Shown: positions 30,495-39,671 of the stretch, one piece after another
How positions within the stretch are numbered: the stretch's first letter is position 1
Layout: the number at the start of each line of letters is the position of its first letter
Assembly: GCA_903832625.1 (NCBI GenBank)
Contig: CAILCI010000029.1
Location: 1-64,000 of the forward strand
Length of the DNA stretch: 64,000 bases
Direction of reading: 5' to 3'
DNA from: an uncultured Burkholderiales bacterium
Lineage (GTDB): Bacteria; Pseudomonadota; Gammaproteobacteria; Burkholderiales; Burkholderiaceae_C
Notes under the pieces: generated by a model
Told to the model about the DNA's origin: nothing
The model's input: the letters and a program-made list of their open reading frames with translations, nothing else
The model's database searches: none
Program-made: the position numbers and the translations under genes

Positions 30495-32728
30495 CAGCCA
30501 TTCATCCTTGCAGTGTCTTTGGCAACTTGTTGTTGTTGTCCGAAATTTTTGAGTCCAGCGCGAATCAGCAAAGGCGTGATGTCCAACGCCCAAGCAGCGG
30601 CCACGGAGGCGAGCAACGTGGGCAATGCGATGCCTTCTTGGAGCAAGCGCGCAATCATGGGCAGGTCCAAGTGAAACAGCTCGTTTTCTTGGTTGCCCCG
30701 TGCCAACACCACATGGTGGTTGTGGACGTAAACGGCGCGTGCGCCTTGTTGTAAGTGCGCTGCCACCACGGGGTTGTCTTTGACCTGCGAGTAATACACC
30801 ACCTCGCCATCGCTCAACTCGGCCAAGCTCACCACCGCTTCGTCTTGGGCATTGAGCACGGCAGCGCCTTCGGGCAGCACCAAATCAATTTGGGTGCGAA
30901 TCACGGTGCGCATTTGGTCGGGCGTTTGAATGTCGTGTGCCTCGATCAGTTCGGCATCGGTGTCGGGCATGTTGGTGACCACGCCCACCAAGCAGCGGTC
31001 GTAGGCCAAGCCTTGGTTCAAGATGTGATGCGGCGTGGTCTCAAACACGGCAGCGTCGAGCGAGCGGTTGATGAGCAAGCGCTCGGAGTTGTCAAAGTCG
31101 CGCGCGTCTTTTTTGCCCAAATGGTGTTGATCCATGTAGAGGCCGTCTTTGCACGCCAGCCCCGTGCGTTTGCCCGACAAATGCAGCAACCAAGCCACCA
31201 ATTGCGACAACTCAGTGGTCTGCTGCGTGCCCACAATGCCCACCACCGGAATGCGTCCCGACTCGTTGGGGCCAAACAAATGATCGACCACGGCTTTGCC
31301 CACAGGGCGCGGTTGACCTACGGCGGGCTTGACGTGCATGAGCAGTCCGGGTCCCGCATTGACTTCAATCACCGCGCCTTTGGTGTCGCTCAAAGGGCGA
31401 GAAATGTCTTCGGTCACGATGTCAATGCCGGCAATGTCCAAACCGACCACGCGTGCGGCCAAGGTAGCGGCAGCGGCAACATCGGGATGAACCCGCTCGG
31501 TCACATCGACATTCAAATTGCCATTGCGTTGCACCACCACTTCGCGGCCTTGTTCGACCACGCTGCTTGGCTCCAAGCCTTGGCGCTGGACTTCGAGCAA
31601 ACACATTTCGCCGCGTGGGGTGTTCAAACGAATCACATCGAGCGGATAGGTTTCGGAGTCGCCACGGCGCGGGTCGGTGTTGAGTTGCGCGTCAATCAGT
31701 TGTTCGACGGTGGACACGCCATCGCCCACGATGTTGGCGGTTTCGCCACGGACGGCGGCCACCACGCGGTTGCCCACCACCAGCACACGGTGCTCGTCGC
31801 CGCGCACAAAACGCTCAATCAAGACCTCAACCTGGCTGGAGTCGCTCCAAGCCGCGCCCACGGCATTGGCGGCTTGCCAAGCGGCACGCAAGCCTGCTTC
31901 GTTGGTGACGTTGAGTGACACGCCGCGGCCACGGTTGCCGTCCACGGGTTTGATGGCCACGGGCAGGCCAATGTCTTGCGCGGCTTCCCACGCTGCGTCG
32001 GAGGAGGTGACGATTTGTCCCTCAGGCACAGGAATGCCGCACTGGGTGAGCAGTTTTTTGGTCAGGTCTTTGTCGCTGGAGATGCTCTCGGCAATCGCGC
32101 TGGTGCGATCGGTTTCTGCTGTCCAGATGCGGCGCTGTTTGGCGCCATAGCCCAGTTGCACCAAGTTGCCTTCGGTCAAGCGAATGAACGGGGTTTTGCG
32201 CTCGACCGCCGCGTCCACGATGGTGGCGGTGCTGGGGCCCAAGCACAGCGTGTCCACGATGTGTTTGAGTTCATCCAGCGCAGCGGACAAATCGAAGGGC
32301 AGGTTGTTGGCGGCGCACATGACCAAGCGGTGAGCAGCGGCAAAGGCGGCGCGACCAAGGGCTTCGTGTTCGGTGCGAAACACCACTTTGTAGACACCGC
32401 GTTTGCTGATTTCACGCGCTTTGCCAAACTCAGCACGCGCCCCCGCCAGCAGTTGCAGCTCGATGGCGGTGTGCTCGATGATGTGACCCATCCACGTGCC
32501 GCCCACCAAACGGGTCAAAAAACCGCCTCGGTGGCCGACGCCGCAATGGTGTTCGACCAAGCCCGGCAGCCAAGCATTGAGGCGGTCGTTGAAGCCGTCG
32601 ATGGTGTTGGAGGGATGGTCTTCCATTTCGCCCAAATCGATCAGGGCTTCGATGATCGGGCGGTAGGTCCAAATATTGGGCCCTCGCAAATAGTTGACAC
32701 GCAGGATTTGAATATCTTTGAAGGCCAT
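30494..32728 (-). CDS. Second cyanophycin synthetase (CphA'), degenerate Mur-ligase P-loop
   Basis: This 744-residue paralogue of the downstream enzyme has the same N-terminal start (LRVNYLRGPNIWTYRP). Its ATP-grasp domain looks intact (KDLTKKLLTQCGIPVP, PVAIKPVDGNRGRGVSLNV, IAGIDIVTED, AVIEVNAGPGLLMHVK). In the Mur-ligase-like domain the P-loop is replaced by GIVGTQQTTELSQ (about 497-509), lacking GKT, and the domain ends about 110 residues early. This is the first gene of the pair, and tandem cphA'/cphA genes are known in betaproteobacteria. I infer retained ligase activity at the ATP-grasp site only, or a structural partner role. A TTG at 32758 is an alternative start. Confidence 0.9.
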   Translation of the reverse strand: MAFKDIQILRVNYLRGPNIWTYRPIIEALIDLGEMEDHPSNTIDGFNDRLNAWLPGLVEHHCGVGHRGGFLTRLVGGTWMGHIIEHTAIELQLLAGARAEFGKAREISKRGVYKVVFRTEHEALGRAAFAAAHRLVMCAANNLPFDLSAALDELKHIVDTLCLGPSTATIVDAAVERKTPFIRLTEGNLVQLGYGAKQRRIWTAETDRTSAIAESISSDKDLTKKLLTQCGIPVPEGQIVTSSDAAWEAAQDIGLPVAIKPVDGNRGRGVSLNVTNEAGLRAAWQAANAVGAAWSDSSQVEVLIERFVRGDEHRVLVVGNRVVAAVRGETANIVGDGVSTVEQLIDAQLNTDPRRGDSETYPLDVIRLNTPRGEMCLLEVQRQGLEPSSVVEQGREVVVQRNGNLNVDVTERVHPDVAAAATLAARVVGLDIAGIDIVTEDISRPLSDTKGAVIEVNAGPGLLMHVKPAVGQPRPVGKAVVDHLFGPNESGRIPVVGIVGTQQTTELSQLVAWLLHLSGKRTGLACKDGLYMDQHHLGKKDARDFDNSERLLINRSLDAAVFETTPHHILNQGLAYDRCLVGVVTNMPDTDAELIEAHDIQTPDQMRTVIRTQIDLVLPEGAAVLNAQDEAVVSLAELSDGEVVYYSQVKDNPVVAAHLQQGARAVYVHNHHVVLARGNQENELFHLDLPMIARLLQEGIALPTLLASVAAAWALDITPLLIRAGLKNFGQQQQVAKDTARMNG

Positions 32729-32853
32729 AAATTTGTTCAAATAAGGAGGACTTGTCAACTTCTAGAAAAGCACGGGGGCGGCGATACAATCAGCGGCTAA
32801 CGTGCTCAGATGTAACAAAGTTCTGACTCCTGTTTTTCATTTTCAAATGTGAA

Positions 32854-32871
32854 TCAGTGATTGCTCACTGA
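32854..32871. promoter_or_regulatory. Perfect inverted repeat between cphA' and ABC gene
   Basis: TCAGTGA and TCACTGA are exact complements around TTGC, 23 bases before the ABC gene start, in the divergent spacer of the cyanophycin locus. It could be an operator or a 5' mRNA hairpin. No regulator gene is adjacent. Confidence 0.4.
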
Positions 32872-32894
32872 CTGAACACGCAAACATATCAAGA

Positions 32895-35186
32895 ATGAAT
32901 TCCTCGGTACCGGCTCTTGCCCAAGTTTCCTTGCCAGAACTCTGGAGAGCTTGGGCGTTGGCGCAACTCTCACCTCAAGAAAACGTCTTAGCCTGCTTAG
33001 AGGTTGACTTGGACGCCCAGCTGCGCTTTGCGAGCGGGCTGCTCATTGTGACAGACCAGCGACTGCTTTTTGCTGAAAAAAGCAGCAAATCTAACCCAAA
33101 TTGGCAAGAATGGGCGCTCGCTGCCGGTCAAGAAATGCGTCTGAGCGACCACGCTGGCGTAGGCACTTTGAGCTTGCTCAACCCCAGCCAGCGTTTGGCG
33201 AGCTGGCGCTTCACACTCGCCCACAATGTGCAAGCCATGCGCTTGCAAGAAACGTTTGCCGAGCAAATTGAGCGTTTGAGCCAAGGCGCGAGTTTTCAGT
33301 CCAAGCTGGCGCTGCGCTGCCCGCAATGCAAACTGCCCTTAGAAAACCCCGGCGATGAATGCCCCGTGTGCCGCCGCGAAGACCACGCGCCCTTGTCAAC
33401 TTGGGGCTTGTTTCGGCTCTGGCGCTTTGCCCGACCCTACCAATGGCGCTTGTTGGCGGGTTTTTTGCTGACCTTGGCCTCGACCGCTGCCACGTTGGTG
33501 CCGCCCTACATGACCATGCCGTTGATGGACGAAATTTTGATTCCGTTCCAAAACGGCAAACCGATTGACGCCATGTTGGTGACGCTCTATCTGGGCGGTT
33601 TGCTGGGCGCAGCTTTGTTGGCCTGGTGTTTGGGCTGGGCCAAAACCTATATTTTGGCCTTGGTGTCCGAGCGCATTGGCGCAGACTTGCGCACCACGGC
33701 CTATGAGCACCTGATGCGTTTGTCGCTCGAATACTTTGGCGGGCGTCGCACGGGTGACTTGATGAACCGCATTGGTGCAGAGACCGACCGCATTTGCGTG
33801 TTTTTGTCGCTGCACTTGCTCGACTTTGCCACCGATGTGCTGATGATCGCCATGACGGCGGCCATTTTGATCAGCATCGATCCGCATTTGGCTTTTGCCA
33901 CCTTGCTGCCGCTGCCGTTTATCGTGTGGCTCATCCATGTGGTGCGCGACCGCTTGCGCACGGGGTTTGAGAAGATCGACCGCGTGTGGTCTGAACTCAC
34001 CAATGTGCTGGCCGACACCATTCCCGGCATTCGCGTGGTCAAGGCCTTTGCGCAAGAGCGCCGCGAAGCCACGCGCTTCAAAGACGCCAACAAACACAAT
34101 TTGGCGGTGAACGACCGCATCAACTTCATTTGGTCGTTGTTTTCGCCGACCGTCACTTTGATGACCGAAGTGGGCTTATTGGTGGTGTGGGGTTTTGGCA
34201 TTTGGTTGGTCTCGCAACACCAAATCACCGTCGGCGTGTTGACTGCATTTTTGGCCTACATTGGGCGCTTTTACACGCGACTCGATTCGATGAGTCGCAT
34301 CGTCTCGCACACGCAAAAAGCGGCGGCGGGCGCGAAGCGGATTTTTGAAATCCTCGATCACGTCTCCAGCGTGCCAGAAACCAAGCAACCGCAAAAATTG
34401 CCCGCGCCGCTGCAAGGCCGCATCGACATTCAAGACGCGGGTTTTCGCTACGGCAACCGTGCGGTGATTCGCGGCTTGAACCTGACCATTCAACCCGGCG
34501 AGATGATTGGCTTGGTTGGCCAAAGCGGTTCGGGTAAAAGCACCTTGGTCAACTTGATTTGTCGCTTTTACGATTTGAGCGAAGGCGCGATCAAGGTCGA
34601 TGGCATGGACATCCGCAACATCGCGTTGTCCGACTACCGCAGCCACATTGGCTTGGTGTTGCAAGAGCCGTTTTTGTTTTTCGGCACGATTGCCGACAAC
34701 ATTGCCTACGGCAAGCCCGACGCCACCCGCGAAGACATCGTGGCCGCCGCACGCGCAGCCCATGCACATGAATTCATCTTGCGCTTGCCCCAAGGCTATG
34801 ACTCGCTGGTGGGCGAGCGCGGCCAAGGCCTCTCGGGCGGTGAGCGCCAACGTATTTCGATTGCGCGCGCCTTGCTCATCAACCCGCGCATTTTGATTTT
34901 GGACGAAGCCACGGCCTCGGTTGACACCGAGACCGAGCAAGAAATTCAAAAAGCTTTGGACAATTTGGTGCAAGGCCGCACCACCATCGCCATTGCCCAC
35001 CGTTTGTCCACCTTGCACCAAGCCGACCGTTTGGTGGTGATGGAGCAGGGCGTGTTGGTCGAAGAAGGCCACCACGATGTGCTCATGGCCAAACGTGGCG
35101 CATATTGGCGCTTGTACGAAGCGCAGGCCAAGGGTGCAGAGGCTGAACGCAAACTCATCAGCCCTAACGCGGAGGATGCAGCATGA
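32895..35186 (+). CDS. ABC exporter-type transporter associated with cyanophycin locus
   Basis: This 763-residue half-transporter has an unusual N-terminus. A PH-like strand region comes first (LRFASGLLIVTDQRLLFAEK, about 43-62), then a four-Cys zinc ribbon CPQC...CPVC (C142, C145, C156, C159). A six-helix exporter membrane domain (about 180-470) follows. The ATPase is complete: Walker A GLVGQSGSGKSTLVNLI, Q-loop VLQEPFLFFGT, signature LSGGERQRISIARALL, Walker B ILILDEATASVDT, H-loop AIAHRLSTL. I recognise it as the ABC protein that accompanies cyanophycin genes together with a DUF1854 protein. It is divergent from cphA', and its substrate is unknown. Confidence 0.9.
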   Translation: MNSSVPALAQVSLPELWRAWALAQLSPQENVLACLEVDLDAQLRFASGLLIVTDQRLLFAEKSSKSNPNWQEWALAAGQEMRLSDHAGVGTLSLLNPSQRLASWRFTLAHNVQAMRLQETFAEQIERLSQGASFQSKLALRCPQCKLPLENPGDECPVCRREDHAPLSTWGLFRLWRFARPYQWRLLAGFLLTLASTAATLVPPYMTMPLMDEILIPFQNGKPIDAMLVTLYLGGLLGAALLAWCLGWAKTYILALVSERIGADLRTTAYEHLMRLSLEYFGGRRTGDLMNRIGAETDRICVFLSLHLLDFATDVLMIAMTAAILISIDPHLAFATLLPLPFIVWLIHVVRDRLRTGFEKIDRVWSELTNVLADTIPGIRVVKAFAQERREATRFKDANKHNLAVNDRINFIWSLFSPTVTLMTEVGLLVVWGFGIWLVSQHQITVGVLTAFLAYIGRFYTRLDSMSRIVSHTQKAAAGAKRIFEILDHVSSVPETKQPQKLPAPLQGRIDIQDAGFRYGNRAVIRGLNLTIQPGEMIGLVGQSGSGKSTLVNLICRFYDLSEGAIKVDGMDIRNIALSDYRSHIGLVLQEPFLFFGTIADNIAYGKPDATREDIVAAARAAHAHEFILRLPQGYDSLVGERGQGLSGGERQRISIARALLINPRILILDEATASVDTETEQEIQKALDNLVQGRTTIAIAHRLSTLHQADRLVVMEQGVLVEEGHHDVLMAKRGAYWRLYEAQAKGAEAERKLISPNAEDAA

Positions 35187-35665
35187 GCGGAGGACGCAGC
35201 ATGAGCGGCTTTACGCTGAGTCAAGACCCGTTTGGCAAATGGGTGCTCACCCAAGACGACGGCACGCAGCATGTGGGCGTGGTGGCGGTGCGGGCATTTC
35301 CCATCCATGCGCCCAACCAAAATATTTCCATCCTCAGCAGCGAAGGCAAAGAGTTGGTCTGGATTGACCAACTCAGCGATGTGCCAGAGCGCGAACGTCA
35401 GCACATCGAGCAAGCGTTGCAAGTGCGCGAGTTCATGCCGGAAATTTTGCGTTTGGACGGCGTCAACAGTTTTTCCACGCCCAGCGTGTGGCGCGTGCAA
35501 ACCAGCCGTGGCAACACCGAGTTTGTGTTGAAAGGCGAGGAAGACATTCGCCGCCTGAGCGTCAACACCTTGGTGGTGGCCGACGCGCACGGCGTGCAAT
35601 ACCTCATCCGACACTTGCCTTCGTTGGACCGCCACACCCGCAAGCTTTTGGATCGATTTTTATAA
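35183..35665 (+). CDS. DUF1854 protein associated with cyanophycin locus
   Basis: This 160-residue DUF1854 family protein is recognised by its position after the cyanophycin-linked ABC gene and by sequence such as FPIHAPNQNISILSSEGKEL, PERERQHIEQALQVREFMP, VWRVQTSRGNTEFVLKGEED and HLPSLDRHTRKLLDRF. It is soluble. The family pairs with this ABC exporter but has no known biochemical role. Two start codons, 35183 and 35201, each follow their own GGAGG at 7-base spacing, because an 18-bp segment is tandemly duplicated. The first overlaps the ABC stop (ATGA). Confidence 0.88.
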   Translation: MSGGRSMSGFTLSQDPFGKWVLTQDDGTQHVGVVAVRAFPIHAPNQNISILSSEGKELVWIDQLSDVPERERQHIEQALQVREFMPEILRLDGVNSFSTPSVWRVQTSRGNTEFVLKGEEDIRRLSVNTLVVADAHGVQYLIRHLPSLDRHTRKLLDRFL

Positions 35666-35696
35666 GCCCCGCGCCTGCGCTGGTGCGGCGGGGCTT
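35664..35696. terminator. Stem-loop between DUF1854 gene and dnaJ
   Basis: AAGCCCCGC and GCGGGGCTT form a 9-bp stem around a 15-base loop, beginning at the DUF1854 stop codon, between convergent genes. It lacks a long T-run, so efficiency is uncertain. Confidence 0.55.
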
Positions 35697-35717
35697 GGGC
35701 TGTGGTGGGTTCAGAAA

Positions 35718-36857
35718 TTAATTAAAGAACTTGCGCAGCTTGTCGGTCCAACCGCCTTCTGCGGGCGAATGCTTGGCGCCACCTTTTTTGAGCGATTCAT
35801 CCAACTCTTTGAGCAACTTGCGTTGATGCTCGGTGAGTTTGACGGGCGTCTCAATTGTGATGTGGCAATACAAATCACCGGGAAAGCTCGACCGCAAGCC
35901 CTTGACACCTTTGCCGCGCAAGCGAAATTGCTTGTCGTTTTGTGTGCCTTCGGGAATGTCAATCGCCGCTTCGCCTGCCAGCGTGGGCACAGCAATTTCG
36001 CCACCCAGCGCAGCGGTGGTGAAGCTGATCGGCACGGAGCAATGTAAGTCGTCACCATCGCGCTCGAAGATGTCGTGTTTTTTGGTGCGAATTTCGATGA
36101 ACAAATCGCCGGGAGGGCCGCCGTTGGTGCCTGGTTCGCCATTGCCTGAGCTGCGAATGCGCATGCCATCGTCGATGCCTGCTGGGATTTTGACTTCCAG
36201 TGTTTTTTGGCGCTTGATCTTGCCTTGACCGTGGCAGCTGGTGCAGGGGTCGGGAATGATCTTGCCTGAGCCACGGCAATGCGGGCAAGTTTGCTGCACG
36301 CTGAAAAAACCTTGGCGCATTTGCACTTGGCCGCTGCCGTGGCAGGTCGAGCAAGTTTGCGCTGAGGTGCCGGGCTTGGCGCCCGTGCCGTGGCAGGTGT
36401 CGCAATCGTCCCAGCTGGGGATGCGGATTTGCGCGTCTTTGCCGCTGGCCGCTTCTTCGAGGGTGATCTCCATCGCATAGCTCAAGTCGTTGCCGCGATA
36501 GACCTGACGGCCACCGCCACCGCCGCGACGGGCTTGGCCAAAGATGTCGCCAAAAATGTCGCCAAAGGCTTCGCCAAATCCACCAAAGCCCTCTGCGCCT
36601 GCGCCGCCTGGGCCACGCATATTGGGGTCAACGCCCGCGTGACCGTATTGGTCGTAAGCCGCACGTTTTTGCGGGTCAGACAGCATTTCGTAGGCTTCTT
36701 TGCCTTCTTTGAATTTGACCTCGGCTTCTTTGGCCGCGTCGCCCTGATTGCGGTCAGGGTGAAACTTCATCGCCAGTTTGCGATAGGCTTTTTTGATTTC
36801 TTCGTCGCTGGCGTTTTTGGCAACGCCAAGCACTTCATAAAAATCTCGTTTGGACAT
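35718..36857 (-). CDS. dnaJ: Co-chaperone DnaJ
   Basis: This 379-residue type I J-protein has a J domain at residues 1-70 ([17 protein letters not shown], with the HPD motif). A Gly/Phe-rich linker ([18 protein letters not shown]) follows, then the zinc-binding region with four CxxCxGxG repeats: [24 protein letters not shown] and CTSCHGQG. The C-terminal substrate-binding domains complete it. It stimulates DnaK ATPase and delivers unfolded proteins. It lies 92 bases downstream of dnaK in the order grpE-dnaK-dnaJ, and that gap contains a strong hairpin. Confidence 0.98.
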   Translation of the reverse strand: MSKRDFYEVLGVAKNASDEEIKKAYRKLAMKFHPDRNQGDAAKEAEVKFKEGKEAYEMLSDPQKRAAYDQYGHAGVDPNMRGPGGAGAEGFGGFGEAFGDIFGDIFGQARRGGGGGRQVYRGNDLSYAMEITLEEAASGKDAQIRIPSWDDCDTCHGTGAKPGTSAQTCSTCHGSGQVQMRQGFFSVQQTCPHCRGSGKIIPDPCTSCHGQGKIKRQKTLEVKIPAGIDDGMRIRSSGNGEPGTNGGPPGDLFIEIRTKKHDIFERDGDDLHCSVPISFTTAALGGEIAVPTLAGEAAIDIPEGTQNDKQFRLRGKGVKGLRSSFPGDLYCHITIETPVKLTEHQRKLLKELDESLKKGGAKHSPAEGGWTDKLRKFFN

Positions 36858-36880
36858 GGTGTTCTCTTGAATGCAAAGAA

Positions 36881-36924
36881 GGACGACAGCGCTTCAGACG
36901 GCGTGCCTGAAGTCGATGTCGTCC
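36881..36924 (-). promoter_or_regulatory. Hairpin in dnaK-dnaJ spacer
   Basis: GGACGACA (36881) pairs with TGTCGTCC (36917-36924), and inside it CTTCAG pairs with CTGAAG, giving an extended two-part stem in the dnaK-dnaJ mRNA. There is no T-run, so it is more likely an mRNA stability or processing element setting the DnaK:DnaJ ratio than a full terminator. Confidence 0.55.
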
Positions 36925-36949
36925 ATCGTGAGAGTGGGGCTTGGAGTGA

Positions 36950-38872
36950 TTAGCCTTTTTTGACTTCTTTCACTTCGGCGTCCACCACATTATCGTCGGC
37001 AGGTTTGGCTTGTTCGGCTGCACCTGCTGCGCCTGCGGCTTGTTGTGCTTGCATGTCGGCATAGACTTTTTCGCCCAGCTTTTGCGAAGCGGTCATGAGG
37101 GCTTCGGTTTTGCTGTCGATGGCGGCTTTGTCGTCGCCTTTCAAGGCTTCTTCGACCTCTTTCACTGCCGCTTCGATGGCTTCTTTTTCAGCTGCATCGA
37201 GTTTGTCGCCGTGCTCGGTCAAGCTTTTCTTGACGCTGTGCACAGCGGCATCGGCTTGGTTGCGCGACTGCACGATTTCAAGTTTTTTCTTGTCTTCGGC
37301 GGCATTCAACTCGGCGTCTTTGACCATTTGTTGAATTTCATCTTCGCTCAAACCCGAGTTGGCTTTGATGGTGATTTTGTTTTCTTTGCCGGTGGCCTTG
37401 TCTTTGGCGCCGACGTGCAAGATGCCGTTGGCGTCAATGTCAAACGAGACTTCAATTTGGGGTGTGCCACGCGCTGCGGGAGCAATGCCTTCCAAGTTGA
37501 ATTCGCCCAAGCTCTTGTTGCCGCTGGCCATTTCGCGTTCGCCTTGGTAGACCTTGATGGTCACGGCGGGTTGGTTGTCTTCGGCAGTCGAGAAAGTTTG
37601 TGCAAACTTGGTCGGGATGGTGGTGTTTTTGGCGATCATCTTGGTCATCACGCCGCCCAGGGTTTCGATGCCCAAAGACAGCGGTGTGACGTCGAGCAAC
37701 AACACGTCGGTACGGTCGCCCGACAGCACTTGGCCTTGAATGGCAGCGCCCACGGCCACGGCTTCGTCAGGGTTGACGTCGCGGCGGGGTTCTTTGCCAA
37801 AGAATTCTTTGACCTTGTCTTGCACCTTGGGCATACGGGTCATGCCGCCGACCAAGATCACGTCGTCAATGTCGCCCACGGCCACGCCAGCGTCTTTGAT
37901 GGCGGTGCGGCAAGGGGCAATGGTGCGCTCAATCAGCTCTTCGACCAGTTGCTCCAACTTGGCGCGGTTGAGTTTGACGTTCAGGTGTTTGGGGCCTGTC
38001 GCGTCGGCCGTGATGTAGGGCAGGTTGATGTCGGTGGAGGTGGCCGAAGACAACTCGATCTTGGCTTTTTCAGCGGCTTCTTTGAGGCGCTGCAAGGCCA
38101 ACACGTCTTTGGACAAATCGACGCCAGACTCTTTCTTGAACTCGCCAATGATGAAGTCGATGATGCGTTGGTCAAAGTCTTCGCCGCCCAAGAAGGTGTC
38201 GCCGTTGGTGGAGAGCACTTCGAATTGTTTTTCGCCATCGACATCGGCAATCTCGATGATGGAGACGTCAAACGTGCCGCCGCCCAAGTCGTAGACAGCA
38301 ATTTTGCGGTCGCCTTTTTCGGTTTTGTCCAAACCAAAGGCCAGGGCTGCAGCGGTGGGTTCGTTGATGATGCGCTTGACATCCAAGCCGGCAATACGGC
38401 CAGCGTCTTTGGTGGCTTGGCGCTGTGCATCGTTGAAGTAAGCGGGCACGGTGATGACGGCTTCGGTCACTTCTTCGCCGAGGTAGTCTTCGGCGGTTTT
38501 TTTCATTTTGCGCAGGATTTCAGCGCTGATTTGAGGCGGCGCCAATTTGCTGCCGCGCACTTCCACCCATGCGTCGCCGTTGTCGGCTTTGGCAATGGTG
38601 TAGGGCATCAAATCGATGTCTTTTTGGACTTCTTTTTCGGTGAACTTGCGACCGATCAAGCGTTTGACCGCGTACAAGGTGTTGCGGGGGTTGGTCACCG
38701 CTTGGCGTTTGGCGGACGCGCCGACCAGAATTTCGCCGTCTTCTTGGTACGCAATGATGGAGGGCGTGGTGCGCGCGCCTTCGGCGTTTTCGATCACCTT
38801 GGTGGTGTTGCCTTCCATGATGGCCACGCACGAGTTGGTGGTGCCCAAGTCAATGCCAATGATTCTTCCCAT
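36950..38872 (-). CDS. dnaK: Chaperone DnaK (Hsp70)
   Basis: This 640-residue Hsp70 has an N-terminal ATPase domain: [84 protein letters not shown]. The linker [19 protein letters not shown] leads into the beta-sandwich and lid, and the tail ends [14 protein letters not shown], like the classic DnaK terminus. It is the cytoplasmic folding hub with GrpE and DnaJ. It follows grpE by 70 bases and is probably expressed from the heat-shock promoter ahead of grpE. Confidence 0.99.
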   Translation of the reverse strand: MGRIIGIDLGTTNSCVAIMEGNTTKVIENAEGARTTPSIIAYQEDGEILVGASAKRQAVTNPRNTLYAVKRLIGRKFTEKEVQKDIDLMPYTIAKADNGDAWVEVRGSKLAPPQISAEILRKMKKTAEDYLGEEVTEAVITVPAYFNDAQRQATKDAGRIAGLDVKRIINEPTAAALAFGLDKTEKGDRKIAVYDLGGGTFDVSIIEIADVDGEKQFEVLSTNGDTFLGGEDFDQRIIDFIIGEFKKESGVDLSKDVLALQRLKEAAEKAKIELSSATSTDINLPYITADATGPKHLNVKLNRAKLEQLVEELIERTIAPCRTAIKDAGVAVGDIDDVILVGGMTRMPKVQDKVKEFFGKEPRRDVNPDEAVAVGAAIQGQVLSGDRTDVLLLDVTPLSLGIETLGGVMTKMIAKNTTIPTKFAQTFSTAEDNQPAVTIKVYQGEREMASGNKSLGEFNLEGIAPAARGTPQIEVSFDIDANGILHVGAKDKATGKENKITIKANSGLSEDEIQQMVKDAELNAAEDKKKLEIVQSRNQADAAVHSVKKSLTEHGDKLDAAEKEAIEAAVKEVEEALKGDDKAAIDSKTEALMTASQKLGEKVYADMQAQQAAGAAGAAEQAKPADDNVVDAEVKEVKKG

Positions 38873-38914
38873 GTTCTTCTCCGGTAATTATTTAAAAATC
38901 TGATGTGCCACAGG

Positions 38915-38923
38915 TGTGGATAA
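38915..38923 (-). other. Perfect DnaA-box 9-mer in grpE-dnaK spacer
   Basis: The minus strand reads TTATCCACA, the consensus DnaA box, between grpE and dnaK. A single 9-mer in 64 kb is near chance expectation, so binding is only a possibility; no cluster of boxes or origin-like sequence is nearby. Confidence 0.35.
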
Positions 38924-38942
38924 GTTTTTCAATTTCAAGGGC

Positions 38943-39497
38943 TTACTTTGCAGCAGCCACGGTGACCAAGGCGGGACGCAGCACGCGCTCGGCAATCAAA
39001 TAGCCTTTTTGCAACACGGTGACCACGGTGTTGGCCTCTTGTTCGGCAGGCACCACGCTGATGGCTTGGTGCTGCGCGGGGTCGAATTTGGTGCCAGCGG
39101 CGGGGTTGATGGCGATCACCTTGTTGCGCTCCAAGGCGCTGGTGAGTTGGCGCAGGGTTGCTTCTGCGCCCTCGCGAATTTGTTCGGGGGTGGCGTTTTG
39201 CACGGCCAAGCCGGCTTCCAAGCTGTCCACCACGGGCAGCAAGCTGTCGGCGAAGCTCTCTAGCGCGAATTTACGGGCTTTGGAGACTTCATCGTCGGCG
39301 CGACGGCGGGCGTTTTGCACCTCGGCTTGACCGCGAATGTATTGGTCTTGCAACTCGCTGACTTTGGCTTGCAGCACAGCCAATTCGGCTTGGGCGGCGG
39401 CCATGGGGTCCAGGTGTTGCTCGGCCTGATCTGGGTGGGCGGCGCTGGACGCGTCATCGCCACTGTTGGGCGCTGTGGGATAGTGGTTGTCTGACAT
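38943..39497 (-). CDS. grpE: Nucleotide exchange factor GrpE
   Basis: This 184-residue DnaK nucleotide exchange factor has an acidic, disordered N-terminus (about 1-35), a long coiled-coil helix ([20 protein letters not shown], then [20 protein letters not shown]), and the beta domain with [17 protein letters not shown] and [20 protein letters not shown]. It is the first gene of the grpE-dnaK-dnaJ cluster, and a sigma-32-type promoter lies just upstream. A strong Shine-Dalgarno (complement of TCCTT-type sequence near 39510) is less clear than the start itself. Confidence 0.97.
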   Translation of the reverse strand: MSDNHYPTAPNSGDDASSAAHPDQAEQHLDPMAAAQAELAVLQAKVSELQDQYIRGQAEVQNARRRADDEVSKARKFALESFADSLLPVVDSLEAGLAVQNATPEQIREGAEATLRQLTSALERNKVIAINPAAGTKFDPAQHQAISVVPAEQEANTVVTVLQKGYLIAERVLRPALVTVAAAK

Positions 39498-39542
39498 GTG
39501 AATGAAGTGATTCGAAGGAGGTGATTCAGAGGGTTGTACAGA

Positions 39543-39571
39543 AATTGAGGGTGATTCAACCCTATTTCAAG
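39543..39571 (-). promoter_or_regulatory. Heat-shock (sigma-32-type) promoter of grpE-dnaK-dnaJ
   Basis: On the minus strand CTTGAAA (39571-39565) is followed after 13 bases by CCCTCAATT (39551-39543). This is a close match to the sigma-32 consensus CTTGAAA-N11-16-CCCCATnT. It sits 46 bases before the grpE start. Confidence 0.8.
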
Positions 39572-39587
39572 AGGGGATTAACAAAAA

Positions 39588-39609
39588 AAGAGCCCGCAAT
39601 GGGGCTCTT
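39588..39609 (-). terminator. Terminator of FKBP gene
   Basis: AAGAGCCC and GGGCTCTT form an 8-bp stem followed, on the minus strand, by a run of seven T residues. It ends the FKBP transcript (stop at 39672) and insulates the grpE promoter immediately downstream. Confidence 0.85.
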
Positions 39610-39671
39610 GAGGCGTTTTTTGGTCGCCTTTTGGGGAATTTGCGGCTGTTGGACGCTAATTTCGGCTCAAA

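Noticed and set aside
32753-32758. Minus-strand TTGACA near the cphA' start as a -35 box
   Set aside because: The position 17 bases on reads CAAATT, a poor -10, and it would overlap the proposed start region.
37010-38887. 625-codon open frame opposite dnaK
   Set aside because: Antisense shadow; dnaK is certain and the frame gives a Phe/Gly/His-rich sequence without family features.
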